Source: Oscillospiraceae bacterium (GTDB lineage: Bacteria > Bacillota > Clostridia > Oscillospirales > Oscillospiraceae). Taken from it: a DNA stretch of 43,911 nt. A program made the position numbers and the translations under genes. A model generated the notes under the pieces. That model saw only the letters and a program-made list of their open reading frames with translations, did not search any database and had not been told where the DNA came from. The stretch is taken from the NCBI GenBank assembly GCA_022792555.1, contig JAAWBF010000008.1, positions 1-43,911 of the forward strand, written 5' to 3'. This document shows positions 27,314 to 36,661 of the stretch, in pieces. Each line of letters begins with the position of its first letter. Position 1 is the stretch's first letter.

Positions 27314-27342
27314 CAAAAAAGCGGCCGCCGAAAGGTGGCCGC
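27314..27342 (-). terminator. terminator after fumarase beta, before the efflux gene
   Basis: Minus strand: GCGGCCACC, TTTC, GGCGGCCGC (one mismatch), then TTTTTT. Confidence 0.85.
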
Positions 27343-27360
27343 GCCAGGGATGGGAAGCGC

Positions 27361-27912
27361 TTATATTTGCCGGTATTGGGCAGGGCCCAGCTCGTAGAGA
27401 CTGGCGCCGGCGGCGTCAATGGCCACCGTCAGCGGCAGGTTTTGCACCTCCATCTGCTTGACCGATTCACAGCCTAGGTCTTCAAAGGCGATTACCTGGG
27501 CGCTCTGGATACAGCGGGCGATCAGTGCACCTGCGCCGCCTACAGCTGCAAAGTAACAGGCCCCATTGCGAACCATGGCCTCTATCACCTCTGGCCCGCG
27601 CACCCCCTTGCCGATCATGGCAGCCATGCCCAGGTCCAGCAGGCGGGGGGTGAAGGGGTCCATCCGGCTGGAGGTTGTGGGTCCGCAGGCGCCTACCGCC
27701 ATGCCCTGTTGGCCTGGTGTAGGTCCGGCGTAGTAGATCACTGCGTCCCGCAGGGGAAAGGGGAGGGGTTCTCCCTGATCCAGCAGAGAAAAAAAGCGCT
27801 TATGGGCGGCGTCCCTGGCGGTGTAGATGGTCCCGCTGAGAAGCACGCGATCTCCCACCTGAAGGGTTGGTATGGCCGGGCGCAGCTCCTGTGCCAAAAG
27901 ATGGTACTCCAT
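27361..27912 (-). CDS. class I fumarate hydratase/tartrate dehydratase beta subunit
   Basis: 183 aa. In two-subunit class I hydro-lyases the alpha subunit holds the 4Fe-4S cluster and the beta subunit closes the active site. Features of beta: LQVGDRVLLSGTIYTARDAAHKR, YYAGPTP, GPTTSSRMD, MIGKGVRGPEV and the AVGGAGAL segment. ATG 27912 has AGGAG 7 nt before it and starts 3 nt after the stop of the DivIVA-like gene. The expected alpha gene is not adjacent and not in the window, so this is an orphan beta, functioning with an alpha encoded elsewhere or in another role. A terminator follows. Confidence 0.85.
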   Translation of the reverse strand: MEYHLLAQELRPAIPTLQVGDRVLLSGTIYTARDAAHKRFFSLLDQGEPLPFPLRDAVIYYAGPTPGQQGMAVGACGPTTSSRMDPFTPRLLDLGMAAMIGKGVRGPEVIEAMVRNGACYFAAVGGAGALIARCIQSAQVIAFEDLGCESVKQMEVQNLPLTVAIDAAGASLYELGPAQYRQI

Positions 27913-27915
27913 GGC

Positions 27916-28668
27916 CTAGCTCCTGGTCCCAGAGGCTTTGGCATCTTTCTTGGAATGGGCAGATGCGCTGTCCTTATCTGCAACGGCCTTTGAACTGCTG
28001 CCCTGGCTCAGGGTCTGCTGAAACTGCTCCACCAGGATCTCCAGCGCCAAATCCTGATCGACAAAGACACCGGACAGGCCCTGGAGGTTGCCCTGAATCA
28101 GCTCCAGTTCTCCAGCAGTACGGGTGATGGTGGCGTCTATCTCGGCCCGCAGATGGCTGTATTCCGCCTTGGAGGTCTGAATCCACTGCTGCAGCTCGTT
28201 TTTCATGCCTTGGATTTTCTCCTGGGCGGCCAGCTCCACCAGCTTGGCCCGGTGATGGGCCTCCAACTCGATTCCAGCTGTGCGGTCCTTGACGCTCTCG
28301 TAGGCTTCCGCTGCCGGCTCCACCTTGGCCAGGCGTTCCTCCAGCTCCAGCACCTGCATCTCCAACCCTTCCCGGCGGGTCTGCTCCTGAGCCAGTGCGG
28401 CCTGGGCCTTCATTAGGGCCGCCTCGGCTTCGGAGAGACACTTGTCCCGATCTGCCAGCTGTTGTTCCAGACCCGCCTTGGCCTCCTGGTCAGCGGTGGT
28501 CTGCTCCTCCAAGGCCATCCGCTCCCGGATTGCCTCGTCCCGCTCCCGCTCGGCGGTCTCCAACCGTCCGGCCTGCTCCCTGGTCATCAGCTCTATGTAA
28601 TCCAGGACATCCTGCTTGTGAAACCCGCCTAATGTGGCGGTCCGAAATTGCAGCTCCACAGGATTCAT
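27916..28668 (-). CDS. DivIVA-like coiled-coil protein
   Basis: 250 aa. The first 35 residues (FRTATLGGFHKQDVLDYIELM) match the DivIVA-type N-terminal motif F-x(5,6)-GG/GY-x-x-x-[DE]V-x-x-[FY]-[IL], which inserts into curved membranes. Residues 35-200 form long coiled coils rich in Glu, Ala, Gln and Lys. The end (about 215-250) is Ser/Lys/Ala-rich and probably disordered. Members act in septum placement, polar growth or sporulation; the role here is unassigned. ATG 28668 has AAGGAGGTA, an excellent site. First gene of a two-gene unit with the fumarase beta gene. Confidence 0.75.
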   Translation of the reverse strand: MNPVELQFRTATLGGFHKQDVLDYIELMTREQAGRLETAERERDEAIRERMALEEQTTADQEAKAGLEQQLADRDKCLSEAEAALMKAQAALAQEQTRREGLEMQVLELEERLAKVEPAAEAYESVKDRTAGIELEAHHRAKLVELAAQEKIQGMKNELQQWIQTSKAEYSHLRAEIDATITRTAGELELIQGNLQGLSGVFVDQDLALEILVEQFQQTLSQGSSSKAVADKDSASAHSKKDAKASGTRS

Positions 28669-28748
28669 CGCGGATACCTCCTTATTCTCAGTTCACGGCA
28701 TCGCAGCCAGACGAAGCGAATGGCGTATAAATTGGCCGCACTGCGGCC

Positions 28749-28777
28749 ATTATACCACAGCTTTGGGCAGGATACAA
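28749..28777 (-). promoter_or_regulatory. promoter of the DivIVA-like gene
   Basis: Minus strand: TTGTAT, 17 nt, TATAAT. Confidence 0.85.
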
Positions 28778-28823
28778 CGTTTTGCTTTGCAGGGAAGTGC
28801 CCGCCGTGAAGATTTTTTTTGCG

Positions 28824-28852
28824 GATTTCCCCCGCCGGAGGCGGGGGAAATC
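28824..28852. repeat. perfect palindrome with GTGTCAG tail
   Basis: GATTTCCCCCGC, loop CGGAG, GCGGGGGAAATC; followed by GTGTCAG. Same style as the palindromes near 24057, 43056 and 43150. It separates the DivIVA-like promoter from the recombinase gene and may terminate the latter. Confidence 0.7.
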
Positions 28853-28924
28853 GTGTCAGCAATGTTGAGGATTACTATAAAATGTGGACATCGGCCCGTT
28901 CCCTTGAGACATGCCGGGCCGCCT

Positions 28925-29638
<714 letters not shown>

Positions 29639-29644
29639 TTAATT

Positions 29645-29673
29645 GTTTTCCCCACTCTGAGGAGAGGGAAAAC
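29645..29673. repeat. palindrome beside the second MITE
   Basis: GTTTTCCCC...GGGAAAAC with an inner CTC/GAG pair, followed by AGACG. Member of the palindrome family; directly precedes the MITE-like element. Confidence 0.6.
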
Positions 29674-29681
29674 AGACGTTA

Positions 29682-29841
29682 GAGCCTGTTCAGTATCTCA
29701 ATGTGTGCGGATTATCGGAAGATTTTTTGCCTTCCAAGGCAAAAAATCACAGAAATACTTTGTGTATTTCAAGGTTTTTTAACGCCGTCAGGGCGGAAAA
29801 TTCACCGTCAAGACGTGCACAGGGAGATGCTGAACAGGCTC
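29682..29841. mobile_element. 160-bp MITE-like element at a stop codon
   Basis: Terminal repeats GAGCCTGTTCAGTATCTC and, on the other strand, GAGCCTGTTCAGCATCTC (17 of 18). They are flanked by the duplication TTA (29679-29681 and 29842-29844). No ORF. Internal hairpins GATTTTTTGCCTT/AAGGCAAAAAATC and GAAATAC/GTATTTC. The right-hand TTA is the complement of the TAA stop of the transglutaminase gene, so the element abuts that stop codon. Confidence 0.8.
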
Positions 29842-32106
29842 TTAGTATAATCCATAGCCATAGCGGAAGAGGAGCCGGCGCGGCGGGGGGAGCTTGGCGT
29901 CGATCTCCGCAGCCTGGGTGTGAACCCAAGAGAGGATGGCGTCCAGCTCCTCCGGGGTGAGGGTATGCTGGCTGAAGGCGGCTTTTTGGGCGAGCTCCTG
30001 GAGATGGTCGGGACAGACGCCGCCCCAGGGCAGGAGGGCCTGGAGATACTGGTAGGCGGCGATGGCGGCCCGATTGGGGTCGGTGTTGGAAAATTGTCTG
30101 ATCCTGCGCCTACGGGCCAGAGCACGGCGCAGGGGGAGCCCAGCAATACAGGCCAGAAGAGCCAGCGGAATGAGCCACAGCAGGCGGCTGGGATCTACCT
30201 GACCCAGTCCGCCGGCCTGGGGGGTGGGAGAGGGGGTGGGCGGAGCAGAGGTTCCCGGTGTGGAGGTGGGGGCCACTTGAGCAGAGGGGGCAGGGGTGGC
30301 CTCCGGCGTGGGGGAGGGATTGCCGCTCTCCCCTGCGATTGGGGTCAGATCCACAGGATACCAGCCGTAGCCGTCCAGATAGACCTCGGTCCAGGCGTGG
30401 GCGGCGGAGTCCAGGACATCCACCCGTCCAGAGGTAGGAATGTCGGTCATATAGCCGCTGACATACCGGGCGGGGTAGCCGAACATCCGAAAGAGGAGGG
30501 TGGAGAAGGTGGCATAGTGCATGCAGTAACCCTGCTTGCTCTCATTGAGGAAGTAGTCCAAAAAGTCCGCCTCCTCTGGGGTACGGGGGGTGTCCTGGCT
30601 GTAGGTGGTGGTGCTGGACAGACATGCCTGAAAAAACTGAACAAGAAAAACCAAATCTCGGACGGGCTGGGGGAGATTGCTGTCCTCCGGTTCGACCGCG
30701 AATAGAGCGGGATTTTCATGGGTGATGCGGTACAGCCAGCCTAAAATCGTCTCCCGATCCGCCTCAGAGATGCTGGAGTAGTTCTGACGGGCGAAATTCC
30801 GGTATATCTGTTCAGCCTGGGCGGCCTGACCGGTCAGAGGGGTAAACGTGCCGTCCAGCAGCCCGTCCGGCTTGTAGTAAACGGTGTGGGTCTGAATACT
30901 CCGGTCCCGCGCCAGGTAGCTGTCATAGACGAATTGCGCCCCCCGGACCTGTTCGGGGGTGGTGACAAGCTGATAGGGGGTGTAGACACAGCCTCCGGGG
31001 GCGTTTACCACTTCAACGGTGATCGGGTGGTAGGGGGAGCCGGGGTTGGTGAGGGAGGGAAAATTCAAGGGCTGATACCCTAAAAGGGGGTCGTCGCCTT
31101 CCGCTTGAAACAACGGGAGATAGGCGTCCTCGGCCAGGGGCTCCCAGCCAGAGCCGGTGTAGGTCCCGGCGGCGTGGCCCCGCAGATAGAGTTTTCCCCG
31201 CACCTCGCTCTGAACCCGGAGCATGGTCCGCCCGTTGAAGTGGAGGGGACCCGCGTTGGACAGATCCACCGATTGGGATCCTCCCGCGGCAGTAAAGTCC
31301 AGGAGCTTGGGTCCGGCAAAGCCGCCGGCGCCGGAAAACCAGGCGCCCAGATCGCCGCTCCAGAGGAGCAGACGGTCCAGCGCGTCCACGGCCCAGCGGG
31401 GCTGCTGATACTGAGCCTGGGGGAGGGCCGCCGTTAGAATTAAGAGGAGCAGTCCGGTGGCGGGAAGGGTAATCAGGGCCAGCTTTGCGCCCCCTGTCCG
31501 GTCCTGCCGGGCGGCCAGGGAGGGGAGCAGGAGGGTACACCACCCGGCGATTAACAGTATGAGGGGGAACCAGGCGGGGGTGATGGTCAGACACAGGGCG
31601 GGAATCAAGATGGGAAAGGTGAGCCAGAAGGCCAGCCAGACAGAGCGCACCCGGCAGACGGCCCACCCAAGCAGGAAGGCCAGGGCGGCGGCCAACGCGC
31701 CCAGATAGAGGGTGACAGCCTGGAGCCACTCCTGGCGGGAGCGCACGGCAAGGGGATAGATGGTCTCCAAGAAGGAGAAATCCTGGGCGAACCGGTTGAC
31801 CAGGGTACAGCGGACGGACACCTCTCCCAAGCTGAGATAGGGCCACAGCCGCCACACGGCCAGGCCGCACAGGGGGAGCAGCACCCCCAGCGCTGCCAGA
31901 CAGTGCCTGCCCCTGGGCAGGGAGAAGACGGTCAAAAAGACCAGGGCTGTGATCAGGCAGGCGGCCAGCAGGGGGTAGGTATGGGCCTCAATCTGAAATG
32001 CCGAGATAAAGGAGAACAGGGCGCCGCACAGCAGGACCAGCAGGACCAGCCCGTCAGCCAGGAGGATTGCAGGGGTTCGCCGCAGGGGCGGGCGGGATTT
32101 TTTCAT
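29842..32106 (-). CDS. membrane transglutaminase-like protein (TgpA type)
   Basis: 754 aa. About six to seven N-terminal membrane helices (20-235), an extracytoplasmic region, a transglutaminase core (about 470-600) with Cys in SKQGYCMHYATFSTLLFR, His in AAHAWTEVYLDG and Asp in WYPVDLTP, a Pro/Ser/Thr-rich linker (about 605-650), a further membrane helix (LLWLIPLALLACIAGL) and a cytoplasmic tail. The triad is complete, so it may be an active cross-linking or peptidase-like enzyme; the substrate is unknown. ATG 32106 overlaps the DUF58 stop (ATGA). Third gene of the moxR-DUF58-tgpA operon. A MITE-like element begins right at its stop codon. Confidence 0.88.
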   Translation of the reverse strand: MKKSRPPLRRTPAILLADGLVLLVLLCGALFSFISAFQIEAHTYPLLAACLITALVFLTVFSLPRGRHCLAALGVLLPLCGLAVWRLWPYLSLGEVSVRCTLVNRFAQDFSFLETIYPLAVRSRQEWLQAVTLYLGALAAALAFLLGWAVCRVRSVWLAFWLTFPILIPALCLTITPAWFPLILLIAGWCTLLLPSLAARQDRTGGAKLALITLPATGLLLLILTAALPQAQYQQPRWAVDALDRLLLWSGDLGAWFSGAGGFAGPKLLDFTAAGGSQSVDLSNAGPLHFNGRTMLRVQSEVRGKLYLRGHAAGTYTGSGWEPLAEDAYLPLFQAEGDDPLLGYQPLNFPSLTNPGSPYHPITVEVVNAPGGCVYTPYQLVTTPEQVRGAQFVYDSYLARDRSIQTHTVYYKPDGLLDGTFTPLTGQAAQAEQIYRNFARQNYSSISEADRETILGWLYRITHENPALFAVEPEDSNLPQPVRDLVFLVQFFQACLSSTTTYSQDTPRTPEEADFLDYFLNESKQGYCMHYATFSTLLFRMFGYPARYVSGYMTDIPTSGRVDVLDSAAHAWTEVYLDGYGWYPVDLTPIAGESGNPSPTPEATPAPSAQVAPTSTPGTSAPPTPSPTPQAGGLGQVDPSRLLWLIPLALLACIAGLPLRRALARRRRIRQFSNTDPNRAAIAAYQYLQALLPWGGVCPDHLQELAQKAAFSQHTLTPEELDAILSWVHTQAAEIDAKLPPPRRLLFRYGYGLY

Positions 32107-33119
32107 GGATGCGCCCCTCCTTCCGAGCGGTCTGATTCTTCGGAGAGGTGAACACGGCGGACCGATCCCGCTTCGTCTACCGGCTGAGGTGGGAGATCCA
32201 GCATAGACTTGCCTTCTAAGGGGGCGGGCGAGGCGCACAGCTCGGTCAGACAGGCCAGCAGGGTCCGCTCACTGTCCACTGGATGGGTGGCAATCTGACC
32301 GTCTGGACGGGCCCATTGGACAAAATGAGACCTCCCCTGCTGGATGAGCTGGTGAGAGACAGCATACAGCCGGTCCAAGGTGCGGTCCAGATCCTCCGGG
32401 GTTCCAAAGAGATCCAATGTGAGCACCAGAGAAACAGAGGGAGGCTCCAGGGTCTCCCGGACAATGAGCTCGTCCCGTTTGGAGGAGAGCTTCCAGTGGA
32501 CTGCACGGATGGGGTCCCCCGGCCGGTAGGTCCGCAGGTCATAGTCCTCTCCCGGCCCGCCGCCAGGGCGGGGCCGTAGACCGGTTCCATCCCGAACACC
32601 GCCGTTGACAGGGGGCGGAGGCGGGACGTCCGCTGGGATGGGGAGGACCAGCATCTGGGCAGGGGGCGGGACGGGTAGGCGCCGGGTAAAGAGCCCCAGC
32701 AGATCGCAGATCTTGGGCTGCTGAAGGGTGCAGTAGAGCAGCCCGCAGTGCTCCACGGCGGCGTGCTCCGTGGACCTGTGGCCTTGGGAGGCACCGGTCA
32801 GTGTGCGGCGCAGGACGGCATGTCCGCCGGTGAGCCTGTTCTCCTCTCTGAGTCGGTAGGTCAGCCGGGCCAGGGGGAGACGGGTGGGATTTTCCACCGT
32901 CACCACCCACCGGCAGGGGGTCCCGCGGGGGGTTCCGGCGGTCTCCGGGGACAGAGAGATCCGGCAGCCCAGCAGGCCGGGCAGACTGAGCAGCAGGGAG
33001 AAGAGGGGGAAGATCAACACCAGGATCAGGACAAAATGAGAGAGGTAATCCGTAAAGCAGATCTGAAAGAAGAGGGCGGCGATCAGGGCCATCCCGTAGG
33101 CAATTCGGCGGCGCAGCAT
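32103..33119 (-). CDS. DUF58 domain protein
   Basis: 338 aa. Two N-terminal membrane helices (about 8-50), then a soluble region with the DUF58 signature: RTYRPGDPIRAVHWKLSSKRDELIVRE (about 205-230), followed by a von Willebrand-A-like part. DUF58 proteins are encoded with MoxR ATPases and transglutaminase membrane proteins in many phyla; the joint process is not well defined. ATG 33119 (MLRRRIAY) sits 7 nt after the moxR stop, with GTGAGG just upstream. The in-frame start at 33182 would overlap moxR and is rejected. ATGA overlap with the next gene shows tight coupling. Confidence 0.88.
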   Translation of the reverse strand: MLRRRIAYGMALIAALFFQICFTDYLSHFVLILVLIFPLFSLLLSLPGLLGCRISLSPETAGTPRGTPCRWVVTVENPTRLPLARLTYRLREENRLTGGHAVLRRTLTGASQGHRSTEHAAVEHCGLLYCTLQQPKICDLLGLFTRRLPVPPPAQMLVLPIPADVPPPPPVNGGVRDGTGLRPRPGGGPGEDYDLRTYRPGDPIRAVHWKLSSKRDELIVRETLEPPSVSLVLTLDLFGTPEDLDRTLDRLYAVSHQLIQQGRSHFVQWARPDGQIATHPVDSERTLLACLTELCASPAPLEGKSMLDLPPQPVDEAGSVRRVHLSEESDRSEGGAHP

Positions 33120-33126
33120 AGGGGCC

Positions 33127-34059
33127 TCACTGAATCTGGGGGGCTGGAGTGGCCCGTAAAATCTCTTTGAGAGGATGGGCATCCGGAATCGCCTCGGCCT
33201 GCGGCATGAAAATCAGCCGGTGGGAGACAGTGTCCCGAAAGACCCGGCGGACGTCCTCTGGGATCACATAGTCCCGGCCCATCACAAATGCCATCGCCCG
33301 GCCCATGGCCGCCACCGCCAGGGTGGCACGGGGACTGGCCCCCTGGAGAATCAGAGGGTGATCCCGCGTGGCCCCCACCAGACGGATGATGTACTCGGCT
33401 ACCGGATCCCCCAGATAGACCTGCTCTACCTGGTTTCTCAGCGCCTCCAGGGCCTGGTGATCCATCACCTGGCACACTTGGTCCAGTGGATTGCCCTGCT
33501 GCTTGCGGCGCAGCAGCTCCAGCTCGTGCTCCGGCTTGGGGTAGCCGATGGACAGGCGGATCATGAACCGGTCCAGCTGGGAGTCAGGGAGCAGCTGGGT
33601 CCCGGAGGCCCCCGCTGGATTTTGGGTGGCGATGACCAGAAAGGGCTGGGGAACCGGATGGGCGATCCCGTCCACCGTCACCTGGCCCTCCTCCATAGCC
33701 TCCAGCAGGGCGGACTGGGTGCGGCTTGTGGCCCGGTTGAGCTCGTCGGCCAGGAAGAGGTTGCACAGTACCGCCCCCGGCTGATACTCCATGGTTCCGG
33801 TCTCCCGGTTGAAGATGGAAAACCCGGTGACGTCTGAGGGCATCACATCTGGGGTAAACTGAACCCGGCGGTATTCTAGGGCCAGGGCCTTGGAAAAGGC
33901 CAGGGCCATGGTGGTCTTGCCCACCCCAGGGATATCCTCCAATAAAATGTGGCCGCGAGCCAGGATGGCCAGCAGTACTTTGGCAAGCAGGTCGTCCTTG
34001 CCCACCACGGCCTTTTGTACCTCAGCCACCACCGCAGCGGCTAATTTTGTCTCGTCCAT
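33127..34059 (-). CDS. MoxR-family AAA+ ATPase
   Basis: 310 aa. Walker A GVGKTT in ILLEDIPGVGKTTMA (about 40-55), Walker B LFLADELNRA, sensor 1 ATQNPAG, arginine-finger region LDRF and the C-terminal lid with GASPRATLAV. MoxR ATPases act as chaperone-like factors that mature or activate partner proteins, here probably the DUF58 and transglutaminase products. ATG 34059 follows GGGGG; the in-frame start at 34107 has a weaker site. First gene of a three-gene operon with a sigma-A promoter; a 27-nt palindrome stands in its leader. Confidence 0.92.
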   Translation of the reverse strand: MDETKLAAAVVAEVQKAVVGKDDLLAKVLLAILARGHILLEDIPGVGKTTMALAFSKALALEYRRVQFTPDVMPSDVTGFSIFNRETGTMEYQPGAVLCNLFLADELNRATSRTQSALLEAMEEGQVTVDGIAHPVPQPFLVIATQNPAGASGTQLLPDSQLDRFMIRLSIGYPKPEHELELLRRKQQGNPLDQVCQVMDHQALEALRNQVEQVYLGDPVAEYIIRLVGATRDHPLILQGASPRATLAVAAMGRAMAFVMGRDYVIPEDVRRVFRDTVSHRLIFMPQAEAIPDAHPLKEILRATPAPQIQ

Positions 34060-34088
34060 CAAATGCCCCCTATCTACTGTTTTAGCGT

Positions 34089-34115
34089 GTTGAAAAAGTG
34101 CTTGCACTTTTTCGA
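34089..34115. repeat. AAAAAGTG palindrome in the moxR leader
   Basis: GTTGAAAAAGTG-CTTG-CACTTTTTCGAC, nearly the same as the palindrome at 20628-20654 (TCGAAAAAGTG/CACTTTTTCGA) and followed by AGTCTGATC. It lies between the moxR promoter and start codon. Confidence 0.7.
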
Positions 34116-34161
34116 CAGTCTGATCTACTGTTGTTGTTTTGCCGGCTGTTCTATCCCTGCT

Positions 34162-34189
34162 ATTGTACCAGACATCAGAATTCTGTCAA
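34162..34189 (-). promoter_or_regulatory. promoter of the moxR operon
   Basis: Minus strand: TTGACA, 16 nt, TACAAT. Confidence 0.75.
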
Positions 34190-34417
34190 CGAAAAAGTGG
34201 GGCAAAGGCATGTCTGCTTCATACTGCAAGGGAACAGGTCAGTGGGGGCACCAACCCGCCGTGCTGAACAGAAAGACTCTTCTTCAAGCGGTGTGTAGGG
34301 CGGGAAAATATATTACGTTTATTTGACGATGGTGGGCAGGAAAGGTTCCATCCAGATTCCTCCGAGTGTTTCGGTGGATTTTGTACGGTTTTTGTAACAA
34401 AAAATGACACCTACCTC
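34190..34417. other. divergent intergenic region moxR / rimP
   Basis: About 230 nt between the two divergent promoters with no supported gene; short ORFs here lack ribosome sites. No RNA gene recognised. Confidence 0.5.
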
Positions 34418-34446
34418 TTGCCAGTGAAGCAGTTTTGTGGTATGAT
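34418..34446 (+). promoter_or_regulatory. promoter of the rimP-nusA-infB operon
   Basis: TTGCCA at 34418-34423, 17 nt, TATGAT at 34441-34446. The leader is about 135 nt. Confidence 0.8.
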
Positions 34447-34477
34447 ACTTCAAGATTAGAAAAGGAAGCTGACTTGA

Positions 34478-34502
34478 GAGTGGGGTACGCCCCGCTCTTT
34501 CT
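34478..34502 (+). terminator. leader hairpin, possible attenuator of rimP operon
   Basis: GAGTGGGG-TACG-CCCCGCTC followed by TTTCTT, 30 nt into the transcript. It could give early termination that NusA might modulate; this is speculation from structure only. Confidence 0.45.
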
Positions 34503-34588
34503 TATTGAAAAAAACGCTTGAGAAACCGGAAGAACCCCATCCCCGTAGCTGTGGAGTATGGAGTCCTTGCCCGGCCGGAGGGAATACA

Positions 34589-35044
34589 ATGGCAAAGGTA
34601 ACAGAGGTAGCAGCCCAGCTGGCCGCACCGGTAGTCGCGCAGAAGGACTGTACCCTTTGGGATGTGGAGTATGTAAAGGAGGCGGGGACCTGGTATCTCC
34701 GGCTGTATATTGACAAAGAAGGCGGTGTGTCCATCGATGACTGCGAGTCGGTCAGCCGGGCGGTCAGTGACCTGCTGGACGAGGTCGACCCCATTGAGGG
34801 GAGCTATACCTTTGAAGTCTCGTCGGCTGGAGCCGACCGGGTGCTGCGCAAGCCGGAGCATTTCGCGCAGATGATGGGCAGAGAGATAGAGGTCCGTCTC
34901 TACCGGCCCATTGAGGGACGCAAGGACCATGTTGGGGTGCTCGCCAGCTATGACGGCGGGGATGTCAGCGTGGAGACCTCCGCAGGGCGTGTGGTGTTTG
35001 CCAAGAAGGAGATCGCCCAGGTACGGCTGTATGTACGATTTTGA
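34589..35044 (+). CDS. rimP: ribosome maturation factor RimP
   Basis: 151 aa. RimP assists 30S subunit assembly. N-terminal alpha/beta domain with LWDVEYVKEAGTWYLRLYIDKEGGVSIDDC and VSRAVSDLLDEVDPIEGSYTFEVSSAG (the family core), then a C-terminal SH3-like domain. Start ATG 34589 has GGAGGGA 6 nt upstream; the longer in-frame ORF from 34505 is rejected. First gene of the conserved rimP-nusA-rnpM-ylxQ-infB operon. Confidence 0.95.
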   Translation: MAKVTEVAAQLAAPVVAQKDCTLWDVEYVKEAGTWYLRLYIDKEGGVSIDDCESVSRAVSDLLDEVDPIEGSYTFEVSSAGADRVLRKPEHFAQMMGREIEVRLYRPIEGRKDHVGVLASYDGGDVSVETSAGRVVFAKKEIAQVRLYVRF

Positions 35045-35103
35045 TGGCTGCGGGCGGTCAACCCGCCTGCAAAACCAGTATTGAGAACGAGGGGACGGTA
35101 GCT

Positions 35104-36357
35104 ATGCCGAGGAAAAACAGCAAGGCGCAGAAGTCAAACGAGCTGGACGGAGCAGAATTTTTTGCCGCCATTGCGATGATTGAGCAGGAGAAGGGAATTC
35201 CCAAATCCTATATGGTAGAGAAGATCACCCAAGCGCTGGTCTCGGCCTATAAGCGGGATCATGAGGGCGCGGGAGACAATGTCATTGTGGAGGCCAACGA
35301 GGAAAAGGGCGAGGTCCGCATGTTCATTAAAAAGGACGTGGTGGAGACGGTTGACAACCCCTGTACCGAGATGAGCCTGGAGGAGGCGCGGGAAAAGCTC
35401 CCACACGCACAGCTGGGGGATATACTGCGCATTGAGATCAAGCCCCGAAACTTTGGCCGTATTGCCGCCCAGACTGCCCGCCAGGTAATTATCCAGGGGA
35501 TGCGGGAGGCCGAGCGGGGGATGATCTACGATGAGTTTAACTCCAAGGAGCATGAGATTTTAACCGGGCTTGTCACCCGGATTGACCCCCGTTCCGGAGC
35601 GGTAAGTCTGCGGATCGGCTCCGGCGGGGAGAGTACCGAGGCCTTTTTGGCCCCAGGTGAGCAGGTCCGGGGGGAGTCCTACCGGGAGGGCGACCGGCTC
35701 AAGGTCTATGTGGTGGAGGTCCGCCGCTCCACCAAGGGTCCCCAGGTTCTCATCTCCCGCACCCATCCCGGTCTAGTCAAGCGGCTGTTTGAGCTGGAGG
35801 TGCCGGAGATCTACGACGGCACGGTGGAGGTCAAGTCCATCGCACGGGAGGCGGGCAGCCGAACCAAGCTGGCCGTCTGGTCGGCGGATCCCAATGTAGA
35901 CGCCATCGGCGCCTGTGTAGGTCCCAGGGGTCAGCGGGTAAACAATATTGTAGAGGAGCTCAAGGGGGAAAAGGTGGACATCATCAAATTCTCCGAAGAC
36001 CCCGCCGACTACATCGCCGCAGCCCTATCTCCCGCCAGCGTCCTGAGCGTAGAGACCCTGGACGAGGGCAAGAGCTGCCGGGTGGTGGTCCCTGATGACC
36101 AGCTCTCCCTGGCCATTGGCAAGGAGGGGCAGAACGCCCGCCTGGCCGCCAAGCTCACCGGCTATAAAATTGACATCAAGCCCGCCTCTGCCCCCAGTGA
36201 GCGTTTGACATCTCCAGCGGAGGAGGAGAGCGATCTGCTCCTTTTGGAGGAGGAGGACGAGGTGCTGGAAGAGGACGATATCGCTGTAGCGGAAGAGCCC
36301 GCCGTGGCCGGAGCTGTGCCGGAAGAAGTGGAAGAGGCTGCGGAGGCACAGGAATAA
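35104..36357 (+). CDS. nusA: transcription termination/antitermination factor NusA
   Basis: 417 aa. N-terminal RNA-polymerase-binding domain ([19 protein letters not shown] to about 130), S1 domain (about 135-200, [18 protein letters not shown]), KH1 and KH2 ([22 protein letters not shown] and [21 protein letters not shown]). It ends in an acidic tail of about 60 residues instead of the acidic repeats of proteobacterial NusA. ATG 35104 is chosen over the ORF start at 35041; GAGGGG lies about 10 nt upstream. It modulates pausing, termination and antitermination, and couples transcription to translation. Confidence 0.96.
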   Translation: MPRKNSKAQKSNELDGAEFFAAIAMIEQEKGIPKSYMVEKITQALVSAYKRDHEGAGDNVIVEANEEKGEVRMFIKKDVVETVDNPCTEMSLEEAREKLPHAQLGDILRIEIKPRNFGRIAAQTARQVIIQGMREAERGMIYDEFNSKEHEILTGLVTRIDPRSGAVSLRIGSGGESTEAFLAPGEQVRGESYREGDRLKVYVVEVRRSTKGPQVLISRTHPGLVKRLFELEVPEIYDGTVEVKSIAREAGSRTKLAVWSADPNVDAIGACVGPRGQRVNNIVEELKGEKVDIIKFSEDPADYIAAALSPASVLSVETLDEGKSCRVVVPDDQLSLAIGKEGQNARLAAKLTGYKIDIKPASAPSERLTSPAEEESDLLLLEEEDEVLEEDDIAVAEEPAVAGAVPEEVEEAAEAQE

Positions 36358-36388
36358 CGGAACGAGTGTCGAAAGGGGGGTGACTGCG

Positions 36389-36661
36389 GTGCCGAAAAAA
36401 ATACCCATGCGTCAGTGTGTGGGCTGCCGGGAAATGAAGCCAAAACGGGAGTTGATTCGGGTGGTCCGCTCACCAGAGGGAGAGGTCTCCCTGGACTTTA
36501 AGGGCAAGAAGCCGGGCCGGGGGGCCTATGTGTGCCCCAGTCCGGAGTGTCTCAAGCGGGCGCGGAAGGCCAAAGCGCTGGAGCGAGCCTTTTCCGCCCC
36601 CCTGCCTCCTGAGGTCTATGAGGCTCTGGAGGACCAGATACAAAGGGGGGAGGACTTGTGA
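36389..36661 (+). CDS. rnpM: RNase P modulator RnpM (YlxR)
   Basis: 90 aa. YlxR family: MRQCVGCREMKPKRELIRVVR, then GRGAYVCPSPECL. YlxR of gram-positive bacteria has been reported to bind RNase P RNA and modulate it, and is named RnpM. I choose GTG 36389 (VPKKIPMRQC): GAAAGGGGGG is about 8 nt before it, whereas the GTG at 36380 overlaps that ribosome site. The stop overlaps the next start as GTGA. Confidence 0.92.
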   Translation: MPKKIPMRQCVGCREMKPKRELIRVVRSPEGEVSLDFKGKKPGRGAYVCPSPECLKRARKAKALERAFSAPLPPEVYEALEDQIQRGEDL

